Positions 57,334 to 64,000 of a stretch of 64,000 bases of DNA are shown here, one piece after another (within the stretch, counting starts at the first letter, position 1; every line of letters begins with the position of its first letter). The notes beneath the pieces were generated by a model. That model was not told the DNA's origin, searched no databases, and worked only from the letters and a program-made list of their open reading frames with translations. The position numbers and the translations under genes were made by a program. Origin of the DNA: Cyanobium sp. NIES-981. Lineage in GTDB: Bacteria > Cyanobacteriota > Cyanobacteriia > PCC-6307 > Cyanobiaceae. The DNA is taken from NCBI RefSeq assembly GCF_900088535.1, contig NZ_LT578417.1, positions 2,108,001 to 2,172,000 on the forward strand. Reading direction: 5' to 3'.

Positions 57334-58485
57334 ATGCAGGACAAGCTCACCCTGATGATTCCCGGCCCCACCCCGGTGCCGGAGAGCGTGCTGCTGGCCA
57401 TGAGCCGCCATCCGATCGGCCACCGCAGCGCCGACTTCCAGAAGATCGTCAAGCGCACCACCGCGCAGCTGCAGTGGCTGCACCAGACCAGCGGCAACGT
57501 GCTGGCGCTGACGGGCAGCGGCACGGCCGCCATGGAGGCCGGCATCGTGAACGTGCTCAGCCGGGGCGACACGGTGCTCTGCGGCGACAACGGCAAGTTC
57601 GGTGAGCGCTGGGTGAAGGTGGCGAAGGCCTACGGGCTGCACGTGCAGGTGATCAAGGCCGAATGGGGCCAGCCCCTCGATCCGGAGGCGTTCCGCCATG
57701 CCCTCGAGGCCGACACCGAGAAGCGGATCCGGGCCGTGATCCTCACCCACTCGGAAACCTCCACCGGCGTGATCAACGACCTGGAGACCATCGCGGGCCA
57801 TGTGCGCGCCCACGGCACCGCCCTCACCATCGCCGACTGCGTCACCAGCCTGGGCGCCTGCGACGTGCCGATGGACCGCTGGGGCCTCGATGTGGTGGGC
57901 TCCGGCTCCCAGAAGGGCTACATGATGCCGCCGGGCCTCGGCTTCGTGGCCATGGGCGAGCGGGCCTGGACCGCCTACGAGCGCTCCGACCTGCCGAAGT
58001 TCTATCTGGACCTGGGCAAATACAGAAAATCGGCAGCAGGCGACAGCAATCCCTTCACCCCGCCGGTGAACCTCTACTTCGCCCTGGAGGCGGCGCTGGA
58101 GATGATGCAGCAGGAGGGGCTGGAGGCCATCTTCGCCCGCCATGCCCGCCACCGCGCCGCCGCCCAGGCCGGCATGACGGCGATGGGCCTGCCGCTCTAT
58201 GCGGCCGAGGGCCATGGCAGCCCGGCCATCACCGCCGTGGCGCCTGAGGGCATCGATGCCGAGGTGCTGCGCAAGGCGGTGAAGGAGCGGTTCGACATCC
58301 TGCTGGCCGGCGGCCAGGACCACCTCAAGGGCAAGGTGTTCCGCATCGGCCACCTGGGCTTTGTGTGCGACCGCGACGTGCTGACCGCCGTGGCCGCCAT
58401 CGAGGCCACCCTCCAGGCGCTGGGCCTGCACAAGGGCACCGCGGGAGCCGGCGTGGCCGCCTGCGCGGCGGCGCTGGCCGGCTGA
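57334..58485 (+). CDS. Alanine/serine-glyoxylate aminotransferase family protein
   Basis: ATG 57334 gives 383 residues beginning MQDKLTLMIPGPTPVPESVL, the class V aminotransferase start of this group. GHRSADFQKIVKRTTAQL, VLALTGSGTAAMEAGIVNVL, LTHSETSTGVINDLE, VVGSGSQKGYMMPPGLGFV (PLP Lys) and FRIGHLGFVCDRDV match cyanobacterial alanine-glyoxylate/serine aminotransferases used in photorespiratory glyoxylate removal. A T-rich patch at 57271-57280 may belong to the promoter, since no gene lies closer upstream than the divergent cbiD. Confidence 0.92.
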   Translation: MQDKLTLMIPGPTPVPESVLLAMSRHPIGHRSADFQKIVKRTTAQLQWLHQTSGNVLALTGSGTAAMEAGIVNVLSRGDTVLCGDNGKFGERWVKVAKAYGLHVQVIKAEWGQPLDPEAFRHALEADTEKRIRAVILTHSETSTGVINDLETIAGHVRAHGTALTIADCVTSLGACDVPMDRWGLDVVGSGSQKGYMMPPGLGFVAMGERAWTAYERSDLPKFYLDLGKYRKSAAGDSNPFTPPVNLYFALEAALEMMQQEGLEAIFARHARHRAAAQAGMTAMGLPLYAAEGHGSPAITAVAPEGIDAEVLRKAVKERFDILLAGGQDHLKGKVFRIGHLGFVCDRDVLTAVAAIEATLQALGLHKGTAGAGVAACAAALAG

Positions 58486-58535
58486 TCCAGGCCCGGATCG
58501 GCCGAAGACGGATCGGCCGGACACAGATTGGCCAA

Positions 58536-58571
58536 AGCAAGGGGCTGGCAGGGCGGGCCCAGCCCCTTGCT
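58536..58571 (+). terminator. Strong stem-loop after the aminotransferase gene
   Basis: AGCAAGGGGCTGG (58536-58548) is followed by its exact reverse complement CCAGCCCCTTGCT (58559-58571), giving a 13-bp stem with a 10-nt loop, 50 bp after the stop. There is no T-run, as is common in this GC-rich genome. Termination before the tRNA gene is the likely role. Confidence 0.65.
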
Positions 58572-58617
58572 AGCCTCAACCAGCAACTGCCTGATGCACG
58601 GGCCGTTCTTACACCTT

Positions 58618-58689
58618 GCGGGTGTAATTCAGTGGTAGAATGTCAGCTTCCCAAGCTGAACGTCGCCGGTTCGAGTCCGGTCACCCGCT
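58618..58689 (+). tRNA. tRNA-Gly (anticodon CCC)
   Basis: The 72-nt sequence folds as a complete cloverleaf. The acceptor GCGGGTG pairs with CACCCGC, the anticodon stem TCAGC/GCTGA encloses loop TTCCCAA (anticodon CCC, reading GGG), and the T-arm GCCGG-TTCGAGT-CCGGT is canonical. CCA is not encoded. The anticodon assignment follows from the 7-nt loop. Confidence 0.95.
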
Positions 58690-58754
58690 TCAACTTCAAT
58701 GGCCTGTTTGCTGGCCCTGGTTCTGTTCAGGCGCCTGGCTTGATTTGTTGGGGC

Positions 58755-59126
58755 TCAAGCCCGAGGCTTGATCAGCTGCAACACCTGAGGGCCGCTGTTG
58801 GCAAGGCGGCGTTCACACTGGAGGGCCTGAAGAATGCTCCGGGCAGCTTCATCGACCTGTCCATCTGCGGCAGCGCGGCGGGCTTGCTCCTCATGGTGGG
58901 AGATCTGCTGCCGCAGCGAAAGGCTCGGTTCGGGGTTGGTGGGTACCCGCAGAGAGCGCGATACAGGGGAGGGGCCGGCCGCGGTGCCGGGAACAGTTCG
59001 CAACGTGGTGAGGAGGCTCGGTGTCATCGAAGGCGCTGGAACAGCGGAAGACGTCTGAATGGAAGGCTGAGCGGGATCAGGATCATCGGAGAGAGCCGCG
59101 GGCGTTGAGGCCCGGGGCTGGGGCAT
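58755..59126 (-). CDS. Small hypothetical protein with helical C-terminus
   Basis: ATG 59126 gives 123 residues. The N-terminal ~70 are Ser/Pro/Thr-rich and probably disordered. The C-terminal part (LSLRQQISHHEEQARRAAADGQVDEAARSILQALQCERRL) forms a predicted helical hairpin and is the reason I accept it. I do not recognise a family. The tRNA-Gly gene lies 65 bp beyond its stop. The start is uncertain because upstream GTG codons are in frame. Confidence 0.5.
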   Translation of the reverse strand: MPQPRASTPAALSDDPDPAQPSIQTSSAVPAPSMTPSLLTTLRTVPGTAAGPSPVSRSLRVPTNPEPSLSLRQQISHHEEQARRAAADGQVDEAARSILQALQCERRLANSGPQVLQLIKPRA

Positions 59127-59607
59127 TGCTTCGGTCACCACGGCAGGACCATGGCAGATCGCGTACCGACGAACTGCAGCACGGGGTGCATCACGCAGGA
59201 CCGGGAAGGCAAGGCAAGACCGGAAAGGCAAGATCGGTGGAGAACCACAAGGCCTGCGAGAGTGTGGCTTTCAACAGACCGTGTGGCTTTCCACAGGGTG
59301 ATCAAGGTGGGTAAACCAGACCAGAGTGAGAACCAGCTCAGGGGCTGATGCTCTACGGAGGCAACTATACCGTTAATCATCAACCATTCTCCGCCGACCG
59401 TTCTCGATCAAGTCGAACCGATACAGATTCAACCCGTCACAGGATGGCGCTGGGGGCTGCGCCGCGGCCGCCTGCGTGCCGAGGCTTTCGGCGGCATCCA
59501 CGCGCGCAGGGACGTCTGGCGCCGCGGTGAACGGGCTGCCGACCGCTCGCAGAGGGGGGGGTCAGTCGGCAGGTGCACAAGCCCAGGCTCAGGGCAATGG
59601 GGACGGC
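59127..59607. other. 480-bp region without a confident gene; direct repeats
   Basis: It holds two pairs of direct repeats with 19-bp spacing: ACCGGRAAGGCAAG at 59200-59213 and 59219-59232, and GTGTGGCTTTCMACAG at 59262-59277 and 59281-59296. An AT-richer patch lies around 59360-59400. A plus-strand frame from 59349 to about 59560 has coding-like sequence but no standard start and is listed separately. Confidence 0.4.
59367..59560 (+). pseudogene. Possible small gene or remnant without a canonical start
   Basis: In the frame of 59367 the sequence reads like protein: IINHSPPTVLDQVEPIQIQP, then VTGWRWGLRRGRLRAEAFGG and IHARRDVWRRGERAADRS, with high G/C at third positions. No ATG, GTG or TTG precedes it after the stop at 59346. 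GGAGG at 59357-59361 lies 5 bp before an ATA codon. A run of eight G (~59553) ends the plausible part. The frame remains open into antisense of the next gene. It could be a gene with an altered start, a frameshifted remnant or chance. Confidence 0.3.
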
Positions 59608-59850
59608 TCAGGTGCCCGGTTCAACGCCACCCTCACCCAGCAGGGCGATCTGCTGCCGGAGGGCAAGGCAACGTTCCTGCTCGCCCCGACTCAGGGCAAC
59701 GGCCAGGGCGAATTCGAGTTTTTCACGCTGATGATCCCCCTCGACGCTGGCGGCCGTCGGGCGGCCGCCATTGCGGCGGGCGGCCGACGGCAGGGCATGG
59801 GCGGACTCTGGATGGGAGGAGGCTGGGTGCGAAGGGGTAGGGAAAGCCAT
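59608..59850 (-). CDS. Small hypothetical protein
   Basis: ATG 59850 gives 80 residues, with GGAAAGAAAGTGA just upstream as a possible ribosome-binding site. The N-terminal half is Ser/Pro/Ala-rich. The C-terminal EKLEFALAVALSRGEQERCLALRQQIALLGEG is a strongly predicted helix pair and looks like real coding sequence. No family is recognised. It lies between two other small minus-strand genes. Confidence 0.5.
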   Translation of the reverse strand: MAFPTPSHPASSHPESAHALPSAARRNGGRPTAASVEGDHQREKLEFALAVALSRGEQERCLALRQQIALLGEGGVEPGT

Positions 59851-59901
59851 GTTTCACTTTCTTTCCATTCTGACACCACGATCCAGTGCGTGAGAGTGGA
59901 C

Positions 59902-60225
59902 CTATGCGGCCTGCTGGAACGGCACGGAAGGGGAACGGAGATCCGTCTCCACCTCGGCACCCGATGCATCGTCGCCGCTCTCCTGCACCGCCTCATCCAG
60001 CCCCAGCAGCGCGCGGCAGTCGTAGAGCAGACGCTCCACGTTGTCGAGGCTGCTCACCTCGCGAATGTCGGGCTCGCTGTCCTGCTTGATGCGGCTGTTG
60101 AGCTGAACCTCCAGGGCCTGAAGCCGCTGTTCCATCACCACCAAGCGCTGTGAAAGGGCGTGAATGGTCTGGGCCAGATCTTCGGTGTTGCGGGTGATCC
60201 GGAAGGAGACCGAGTCGGGGGCCAT
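59902..60225 (-). CDS. Small hypothetical coiled-coil protein
   Basis: ATG 60225 gives 107 residues. VSFRITRNTEDLAQTIHALSQRLVVMEQRLQALEVQLNSRI is a convincing heptad-rich helix. After it come REVSSLDNVERLLYDCRALLGLDE and an acidic tail. It is soluble, with no signal or membrane segment. Function unknown. It is divergent from the AbrB-type gene, with 64 bp between the starts. Confidence 0.65.
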   Translation of the reverse strand: MAPDSVSFRITRNTEDLAQTIHALSQRLVVMEQRLQALEVQLNSRIKQDSEPDIREVSSLDNVERLLYDCRALLGLDEAVQESGDDASGAEVETDLRSPSVPFQQAA

Positions 60226-60289
60226 GAGGGGACACACGGGTCCCGATGAGAGCACACATTCCGGGCTCAGCCAAGGTCAGACTGGACCG

Positions 60290-60805
60290 ATGAGCCATCC
60301 CTGGAATCTGATTCTCTACGCCTGTATCGGGACGGCCGGGGGGCTGCTGGCCCTGCGCACCGGCATACCCGCCGCCCCCCTGGCCGGCGCATTGCTGGCC
60401 GTGGGCCTGGTGAGCATGAGTGGCCGGCTGGAGACGGCCGCGTGGCCGGTCGGCACCCGTACCGCCCTCGAGATCGGGATCGGCACCGTGATCGGTGCCG
60501 GGCTCAGCAGCGCTGTTCTCGAGCAGCTCCAGCAGCTCTGGCGACCCGCCCTGGTCATCACCCTCAGCCTGGTGCTCGCCGGCCTGGCGATCGCGCTCCT
60601 CTGCACCCGTCTGCTCGGCGTGGATCCCACCATCGCTCTGCTCGGGGCCGCTCCGGGAGGGATCAGCGGCATGAGCCTGGTGGGGGCCGAGTTCGGCGTG
60701 GGGGCCGCCGTGGCCGCCCTGCACGCGATCCGGTTGATCACGGTGCTGCTGGTCCTGCCCCTGTTGGTGAGGCTGCTGGTGTCGGACGGTGCGGGTGCCC
60801 CCTGA
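60290..60805 (+). CDS. AbrB/DUF-type inner membrane protein (single-repeat form)
   Basis: ATG 60290 gives 171 residues, almost all hydrophobic with five or six helices. ALRTGIPAAPLAGALLAVGLVSM and LLGVDPTIALLGAAPGGISGMSLVGAEFGVGAAVAALHAIRLITVLLVLPLLVRLL match one repeat of the AbrB/ammonia-monooxygenase-like membrane family (PF05145). Full-length members have two such repeats in ~350 residues. This one holds a single copy and may dimerise. The transported substrate is unknown. The family is unrelated to the AbrB transcription regulator. Confidence 0.75.
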   Translation: MSHPWNLILYACIGTAGGLLALRTGIPAAPLAGALLAVGLVSMSGRLETAAWPVGTRTALEIGIGTVIGAGLSSAVLEQLQQLWRPALVITLSLVLAGLAIALLCTRLLGVDPTIALLGAAPGGISGMSLVGAEFGVGAAVAALHAIRLITVLLVLPLLVRLLVSDGAGAP

Positions 60806-60902
60806 GCTCCAGCCCGCCGGGGCAGGGGGCCTTCGGGGGGTGTGGCCTCGACGCCTCCCGCCGCGATCGATACGTTGGGCCCTGCCGACCAGCCCTGAAG
60901 CC

Positions 60903-61331
60903 ATGGCCCTGCGCCTGCGGTTCACCCTTCCCGTTCGCCTGAGGCCCTGGTGGCTGCCGCTCGGTCTGGCCATGGCGTTGGCCCCGCTGGGGCCGGCCCT
61001 GGCCCAGATGGGGGATGCTGGCGGCGCTCCCGTGGATGGAGCCGGCCCCAAGGGAGCGCAGATCTACTGCTTCATGCGCGGCAACGGCAACAACCATCAG
61101 GTGAGCTGGGATGCCGCCTACGCGGTGATCAAGCGCCAGAGCGATCAGCTGTTCAAGACCTCCCCGGAACATGCTGCAGTGATGATCACGGAGGCCGTGG
61201 TGCAGAACCCCGGCTCCTTCCCCGACTGCGGCCGCTACCTCGGTGACCTGTTCAGCAAACCCGACCCCGTTGAGGCGGCTCCGGCCCCCGTTCCCGGCGG
61301 CACGCGCAGCGAGCGGCTGGGCACCTACTGA
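60903..61331 (+). CDS. Secreted small conserved hypothetical protein
   Basis: ATG 60903 gives 142 residues with a signal peptide (WWLPLGLAMALAPLGPALAQ, AxA cleavage near residue 35). The mature part has GAQIYCFMRGNGNNHQVSWDAAYAVIKRQSDQLFKTSPEHAAVMI and NPGSFPDCGRYLGDLF, with two Cys that may form a disulfide. The compact, Cys-paired domain looks like a periplasmic or lumenal protein found in cyanobacteria. I assign no function. The lipoprotein gene follows, overlapping its end. Confidence 0.75.
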   Translation: MALRLRFTLPVRLRPWWLPLGLAMALAPLGPALAQMGDAGGAPVDGAGPKGAQIYCFMRGNGNNHQVSWDAAYAVIKRQSDQLFKTSPEHAAVMITEAVVQNPGSFPDCGRYLGDLFSKPDPVEAAPAPVPGGTRSERLGTY

Positions 61332-61713
61332 CCGCATCCCCTGGCCGGGGCTGCTGCTGGCCTGGTGTTGCGCCCTCCTCGCCGCCGGCTGCGCCGAACA
61401 GCCCCTGCCGGAGGAGGCCATCCGCCGCGATGCCTGTCTGCGCAATGTGCGGCTCGAACGGCTCCAGGAACAGATCCAGCGCTGCGATGCCGTGGTGAAG
61501 GCCTTCCCTGATGACCCCTCACCACGCAACGACCGCTACCTGCTCCACAGCCTGGCCGGCAACGACAAGGCGGCCTGCGAAGACCTGCACCGGGCCGTGA
61601 AGCTGGCGGCGAAGCTGCCGCCGGACCGGCTCGATCCCCAGCTGCGCAGTGATCTGAAGGTGCGGCAGCAGCTCTGTGACCCGGGCGGGGCCGGCGGAGC
61701 TGGGGCCCCCTGA
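61243..61713 (+). CDS. Probable lipoprotein, start uncertain
   Basis: GTG 61243 is the only standard start ahead of the hydrophobic signal and gives 156 residues, overlapping the previous gene by 89 bp. A helix and lipobox (GLLLAWCCALLAAGC) follow at ~35-50. If translation instead begins nearer 61333, it must use a non-standard codon. The mature ~105 residues are charged and helical, with DACLRNVRLERLQEQIQRCDAVVKAF and NDKAACEDLHRAVKLAAKLPPDRLDPQLRSDLKVRQQLC, suggesting a small repeat-like fold. No family is recognised. Confidence 0.6.
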   Translation: MTCSANPTPLRRLRPPFPAARAASGWAPTDRIPWPGLLLAWCCALLAAGCAEQPLPEEAIRRDACLRNVRLERLQEQIQRCDAVVKAFPDDPSPRNDRYLLHSLAGNDKAACEDLHRAVKLAAKLPPDRLDPQLRSDLKVRQQLCDPGGAGGAGAP

Positions 61714-61739
61714 TCCCGGCGCCAAAGCGGGCACGCTGG

Positions 61740-63326
61740 TCACCAGTCCCGGATCAGCTGCCGCACCATCGCCGCCAGCCCCCGGCGCCGCAGCTGCCGC
61801 TCGCCGCGCTGCAGCAGCAGGGCGATCCGTTCGGCCTTGCTGGCGATCAGGCCGTCCACCAGCTGATCCGCGACTCCGAGCTGCAACCAGTGGCAGCACA
61901 AAGGCGCCCCCATCCCGATCCTGTGGCAGCGGTCCTCGGCCTGCTCCGCATCGCCGGGGGTCCATGGCCTTTCGATCAGCACCACGTGGCGAGCACGGTG
62001 CAGGGTGAAACCGAGGCCACCGGTGCCGTAGGTGGCCACCAGCAACCGTTGCCGCCCGGCCTGAAAGCCATCCACCAGCTGCTGCCGCCGCGACGGTGCC
62101 AGGCCCCCGGTGAGCAGGGCCCCACCCAACTGGCCGTGCAGCAGGCCGGCCGTGGTGCTGAAGGCGGTGAACACCACCACCGGCTCGGCGCGGGCCAGCA
62201 GGGCGGTGATCAACGCGCGGGCCGCGGGCAGCTTGTACTCCGAGGCGATCTGGCGCAGGGCCGTCAGCACGGCCAGCACCTCGGCATCGCGTCGTACCTC
62301 GCCCCGGGCCGCCCGCCGGCGGTAGTCCTCCACCTTGCCCTGGAGGCGGTGCTGGAAGCCCCTGGCGGCGGCGGCGTCCAGCTCCACGGCGATGCAGCGG
62401 CGCTGCTTGGGGGGCAGATCGAGGCAGTCCTGCTTGCGGCGATGCAGCAGCAGCGGCCGCGTGAGGCGATGCAGCTCGGCCAGGTTGCTGGCGCCGGTGG
62501 CCTGCCACACCCGGCGGCCCCCCTGGTCCCGCCAGTGCCCCTGGCAGAACAGCTCCTCGTAGGCGCGCTGATGGCGCGCCAGCGGGTGGTCGATCGCCGC
62601 CAGCAGGGGAAACAGCTGGGCCGGCCGGCCATTCTTCATCGGGGTGCCGGTGAGCAGCCAGATGGCGCGCAGCCGGGGATGGCGCGCCAGCCGCAACAGG
62701 CCCTGACTGCGGACCGTGCGGGCGTTCTGGGCGTAGTGCGCCTCATCCACGATCAGCACGGTGCCGGCAGGGGGCAACTCCGGAGGCAGCCGCGCCCAAC
62801 TGTGCAGCTCCAGCTGGAGCCCCAGCGCCAGGCCCTCACTGCGCCAGTGGTCGTGAAGGCCCACGGGGGCCACCACCAGGATGCGGCACTGGGCACAACG
62901 CACCATCGCGCGGGCAGCCACCAGGGAGGAGAGCGTCTTGCCCAGGCCCATGGCATCGGCCAGCACGGCGCCGCGCCGGGCCAGCAGCCAGCGCACGGCG
63001 GCCCGCTGGTGGGCGAAGAGACGGCGGCCGTCGGCCAGGGGCTGGGCCAGGGCTGCCGCCTGCACCAGCTCCCGATGGGGGGGAAGGGGCGGCAGGGGCT
63101 GGGCCATCCAGGCGAGCCAGCGCTCCAGCTCCGGCTCCATGGGAAAACGGTCGGCCAGTTGGCCCTGCAGGGCCGCCGCTGCCTCGAGGGGAAACTCCCA
63201 GCAGCGCCGCTGCGGCAACCACGCCCCCCGGGGGCGGATGGCCCGCAGCTGGGCGCTGGTGACCGCATCGAAGGGGCTGATCACCTCGATCCGGCCGGAG
63301 GCCCCCAACCGCAACAGGCAACGCAT
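61740..63326 (-). CDS. HARP-like SNF2-family DNA helicase/ATPase
   Basis: ATG 63326 gives 528 residues (a GTG at 63350 adds eight). Before the ATPase, residues ~8-55 ([20 protein letters not shown] and [20 protein letters not shown]) resemble the HARP motif of annealing helicases. The SNF2 core has Walker [34 protein letters not shown] (Walker B), [69 protein letters not shown]. It has no nuclease domain of its own. The HNH gene starts 74 bp away on the other strand. Confidence 0.85.
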   Translation of the reverse strand: MRCLLRLGASGRIEVISPFDAVTSAQLRAIRPRGAWLPQRRCWEFPLEAAAALQGQLADRFPMEPELERWLAWMAQPLPPLPPHRELVQAAALAQPLADGRRLFAHQRAAVRWLLARRGAVLADAMGLGKTLSSLVAARAMVRCAQCRILVVAPVGLHDHWRSEGLALGLQLELHSWARLPPELPPAGTVLIVDEAHYAQNARTVRSQGLLRLARHPRLRAIWLLTGTPMKNGRPAQLFPLLAAIDHPLARHQRAYEELFCQGHWRDQGGRRVWQATGASNLAELHRLTRPLLLHRRKQDCLDLPPKQRRCIAVELDAAAARGFQHRLQGKVEDYRRRAARGEVRRDAEVLAVLTALRQIASEYKLPAARALITALLARAEPVVVFTAFSTTAGLLHGQLGGALLTGGLAPSRRQQLVDGFQAGRQRLLVATYGTGGLGFTLHRARHVVLIERPWTPGDAEQAEDRCHRIGMGAPLCCHWLQLGVADQLVDGLIASKAERIALLLQRGERQLRRRGLAAMVRQLIRDW

Positions 63327-63400
63327 GCGCGGAATGGCAGTCCACGACACATTGCCACCCTGGACGCTGCCGGCAAACTCCCGTCAACCGAGCCACGCGC

Positions 63401-63886
63401 ATGCAGGCCAGGGATTGGGCGTCCCGCCACGCACCCGCCAGAGACGCCGTGTTTCTGGACGAACTCTGTCCCAAATTGCGTGCGCGCCGCTGGCGCCAAT
63501 CCCTGCACCAGCTCACCCAGCAGCGCTGCATCTACTGCGGCTGCCGCTCCGAATCCATCGACCATGTGCTGCCCAAGAGCCGCGGTGGTCCGAGCGTGAA
63601 CGAAAACTGCGTGCCGGCCTGCCTCGCCTGCAACGGCCGCAAGGGCGACAGCGAGGCCTTCTGCTGGTACCGCCAGCAGCCCTTCTATGACCCCCGGCGG
63701 GCCATGGCGATCCGGGCCTGGACGGAAGGGGACATGAAGCTGGCCGCTCGGCTGCTCGACTGGACGGCCACGGGCCCGGTGGGGGCGCGGGAGACCTCCG
63801 GTCCGGCGCCCCCCGCAGACCTCGACGGCGATCACCAGACCCTGCAGGCCACCGGGCCGTTGTGGCGCTGGCAGATGGCGGCCTGA
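63401..63886 (+). CDS. HNH endonuclease
   Basis: The 161-residue protein has [50 protein letters not shown] (~40-88 in segments). It contains Cys-x2-Cys, the DHV-x-P catalytic segment, NxNxC and a second Cys-x2-Cys, i.e. a zinc-stabilised HNH nuclease of the McrA/HNH_5 type. The C-terminal ~70 residues are helical and unassigned. It is divergent from the SNF2 gene. Roles from mobile-element restriction to DNA repair are possible; pairing with the helicase argues for DNA processing. Confidence 0.85.
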   Translation: MQARDWASRHAPARDAVFLDELCPKLRARRWRQSLHQLTQQRCIYCGCRSESIDHVLPKSRGGPSVNENCVPACLACNGRKGDSEAFCWYRQQPFYDPRRAMAIRAWTEGDMKLAARLLDWTATGPVGARETSGPAPPADLDGDHQTLQATGPLWRWQMAA

Positions 63887-64000
63887 TCCTGGGGCGAGTC
63901 CGGAGCGGCCACCAGGGCTGCCGCGAGCATGGACCCGGCGAGCAGCAGGGGAACGGACCGCTCCCACCCGGCCGCCGCTCTCAGCGGAGCGGCGGCAGAG
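63832..64000 (-). CDS. Small secreted protein, C-terminal part (cut by right edge)
   Basis: The minus-strand frame from the right edge to TGA at 63832-63834 encodes a hydrophobic segment ([21 protein letters not shown]), then [19 protein letters not shown]. This is a signal peptide followed by a very short mature peptide with two Cys. The start lies beyond the window, or at a non-ATG codon inside it. It overlaps the HNH gene end by 55 bp. The composition is coding-like, but this is a partial view. Confidence 0.45.
   Translation of the reverse strand, partial: SAAAPLRAAAGWERSVPLLLAGSMLAAALVAAPDSPQDQAAICQRHNGPVACRVW

Noticed and set aside
58690-58754. Integration site at the tRNA-Gly 3' end
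   Set aside because: No integrase and no repeated tRNA end were seen within the following 5 kb.
59161-59300. Possible CRISPR-like array
   Set aside because: The repeats are only 14-16 bp, occur in pairs with a 19-bp period, have no spacers of normal length and no cas genes nearby.
60290-60805. AbrB transcription regulator
   Set aside because: The protein is a multi-helix membrane protein of the AbrB/PF05145 family, which only shares the name.

Overview
The window is GC-rich cyanobacterial chromosome. Photosystem II genes (psbZ and a psb34-like gene), the sulfolipid pair sqdB-sqdX, a likely monoglucosyldiacylglycerol synthase, ycf23, a four-ACT aspartate kinase and RNase J occur together. 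This gene content, the very short intergenic spacers and frequent GTG/TTG starts suggest a freshwater or euryhaline picocyanobacterium of the Cyanobium/Synechococcus type. The species assignment is inference. I found no rRNA, insertion sequence, integrase or CRISPR array. One tRNA gene (Gly, CCC anticodon) is present.

Region 1 (1-18275) is a surface-polysaccharide locus. It holds a truncated PglF/CapD-like dehydratase and a WbpL/WecA-like polyprenyl-phosphate sugar transferase (lipid-linked start of a glycan). These are followed by an ABC export pair (Wzm-Wzt), two methyltransferases, six glycosyltransferase genes, an NDP-sugar epimerase-like gene and the complete dTDP-L-rhamnose pathway (rfbA, rfbC, rfbD, rfbB). 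The simplest reading is a rhamnose-containing O-antigen or capsule built on undecaprenyl phosphate and exported by the ABC transporter. Inside it, about 3790-6560 is strikingly AT-richer. The border falls inside the ATPase domain of wzt, so that gene looks mosaic.

Region 2 (18272-36301) is housekeeping: ribH, psbZ, mutS, cobH/cbiC, holA, lysC, uvrB, a holin-like membrane protein, ycf23, tilS, a tetratricopeptide-like hypothetical, and an asd-dapA-rnj operon on the minus strand. A stand-alone EAL-domain gene of lower GC sits between lysC and uvrB.

Region 3 (36302-42816) is proteostasis and replication: tig-clpP-clpX, then an LRAT-family cysteine acyltransferase/hydrolase-like gene squeezed between clpX and dnaX.

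Region 4 (42845-58689) holds envelope, lipid and cofactor genes: a processive GT2 (probable mgdA), a SpoIID/SPOR protein, rpmI-rplT, a TPR protein, thiG, a psb34-like gene, sqdB-sqdX, penicillin-binding protein 2, guaA, cbiD, an alanine/serine-glyoxylate aminotransferase and tRNA-Gly.

Region 5 (58690-64000) is accessory and poorly characterised. It has three small minus-strand hypotheticals, an AbrB-type membrane protein, two secreted or lipoprotein hypotheticals, a HARP-like SNF2 helicase divergent from an HNH nuclease, and the end of a small secreted protein cut by the right edge. The items I consider most worth follow-up are the mosaic wzt island, the SNF2/HNH divergent pair, the LRAT gene, the EAL gene, and the repeated start region with a mini-ORF ahead of sqdB.
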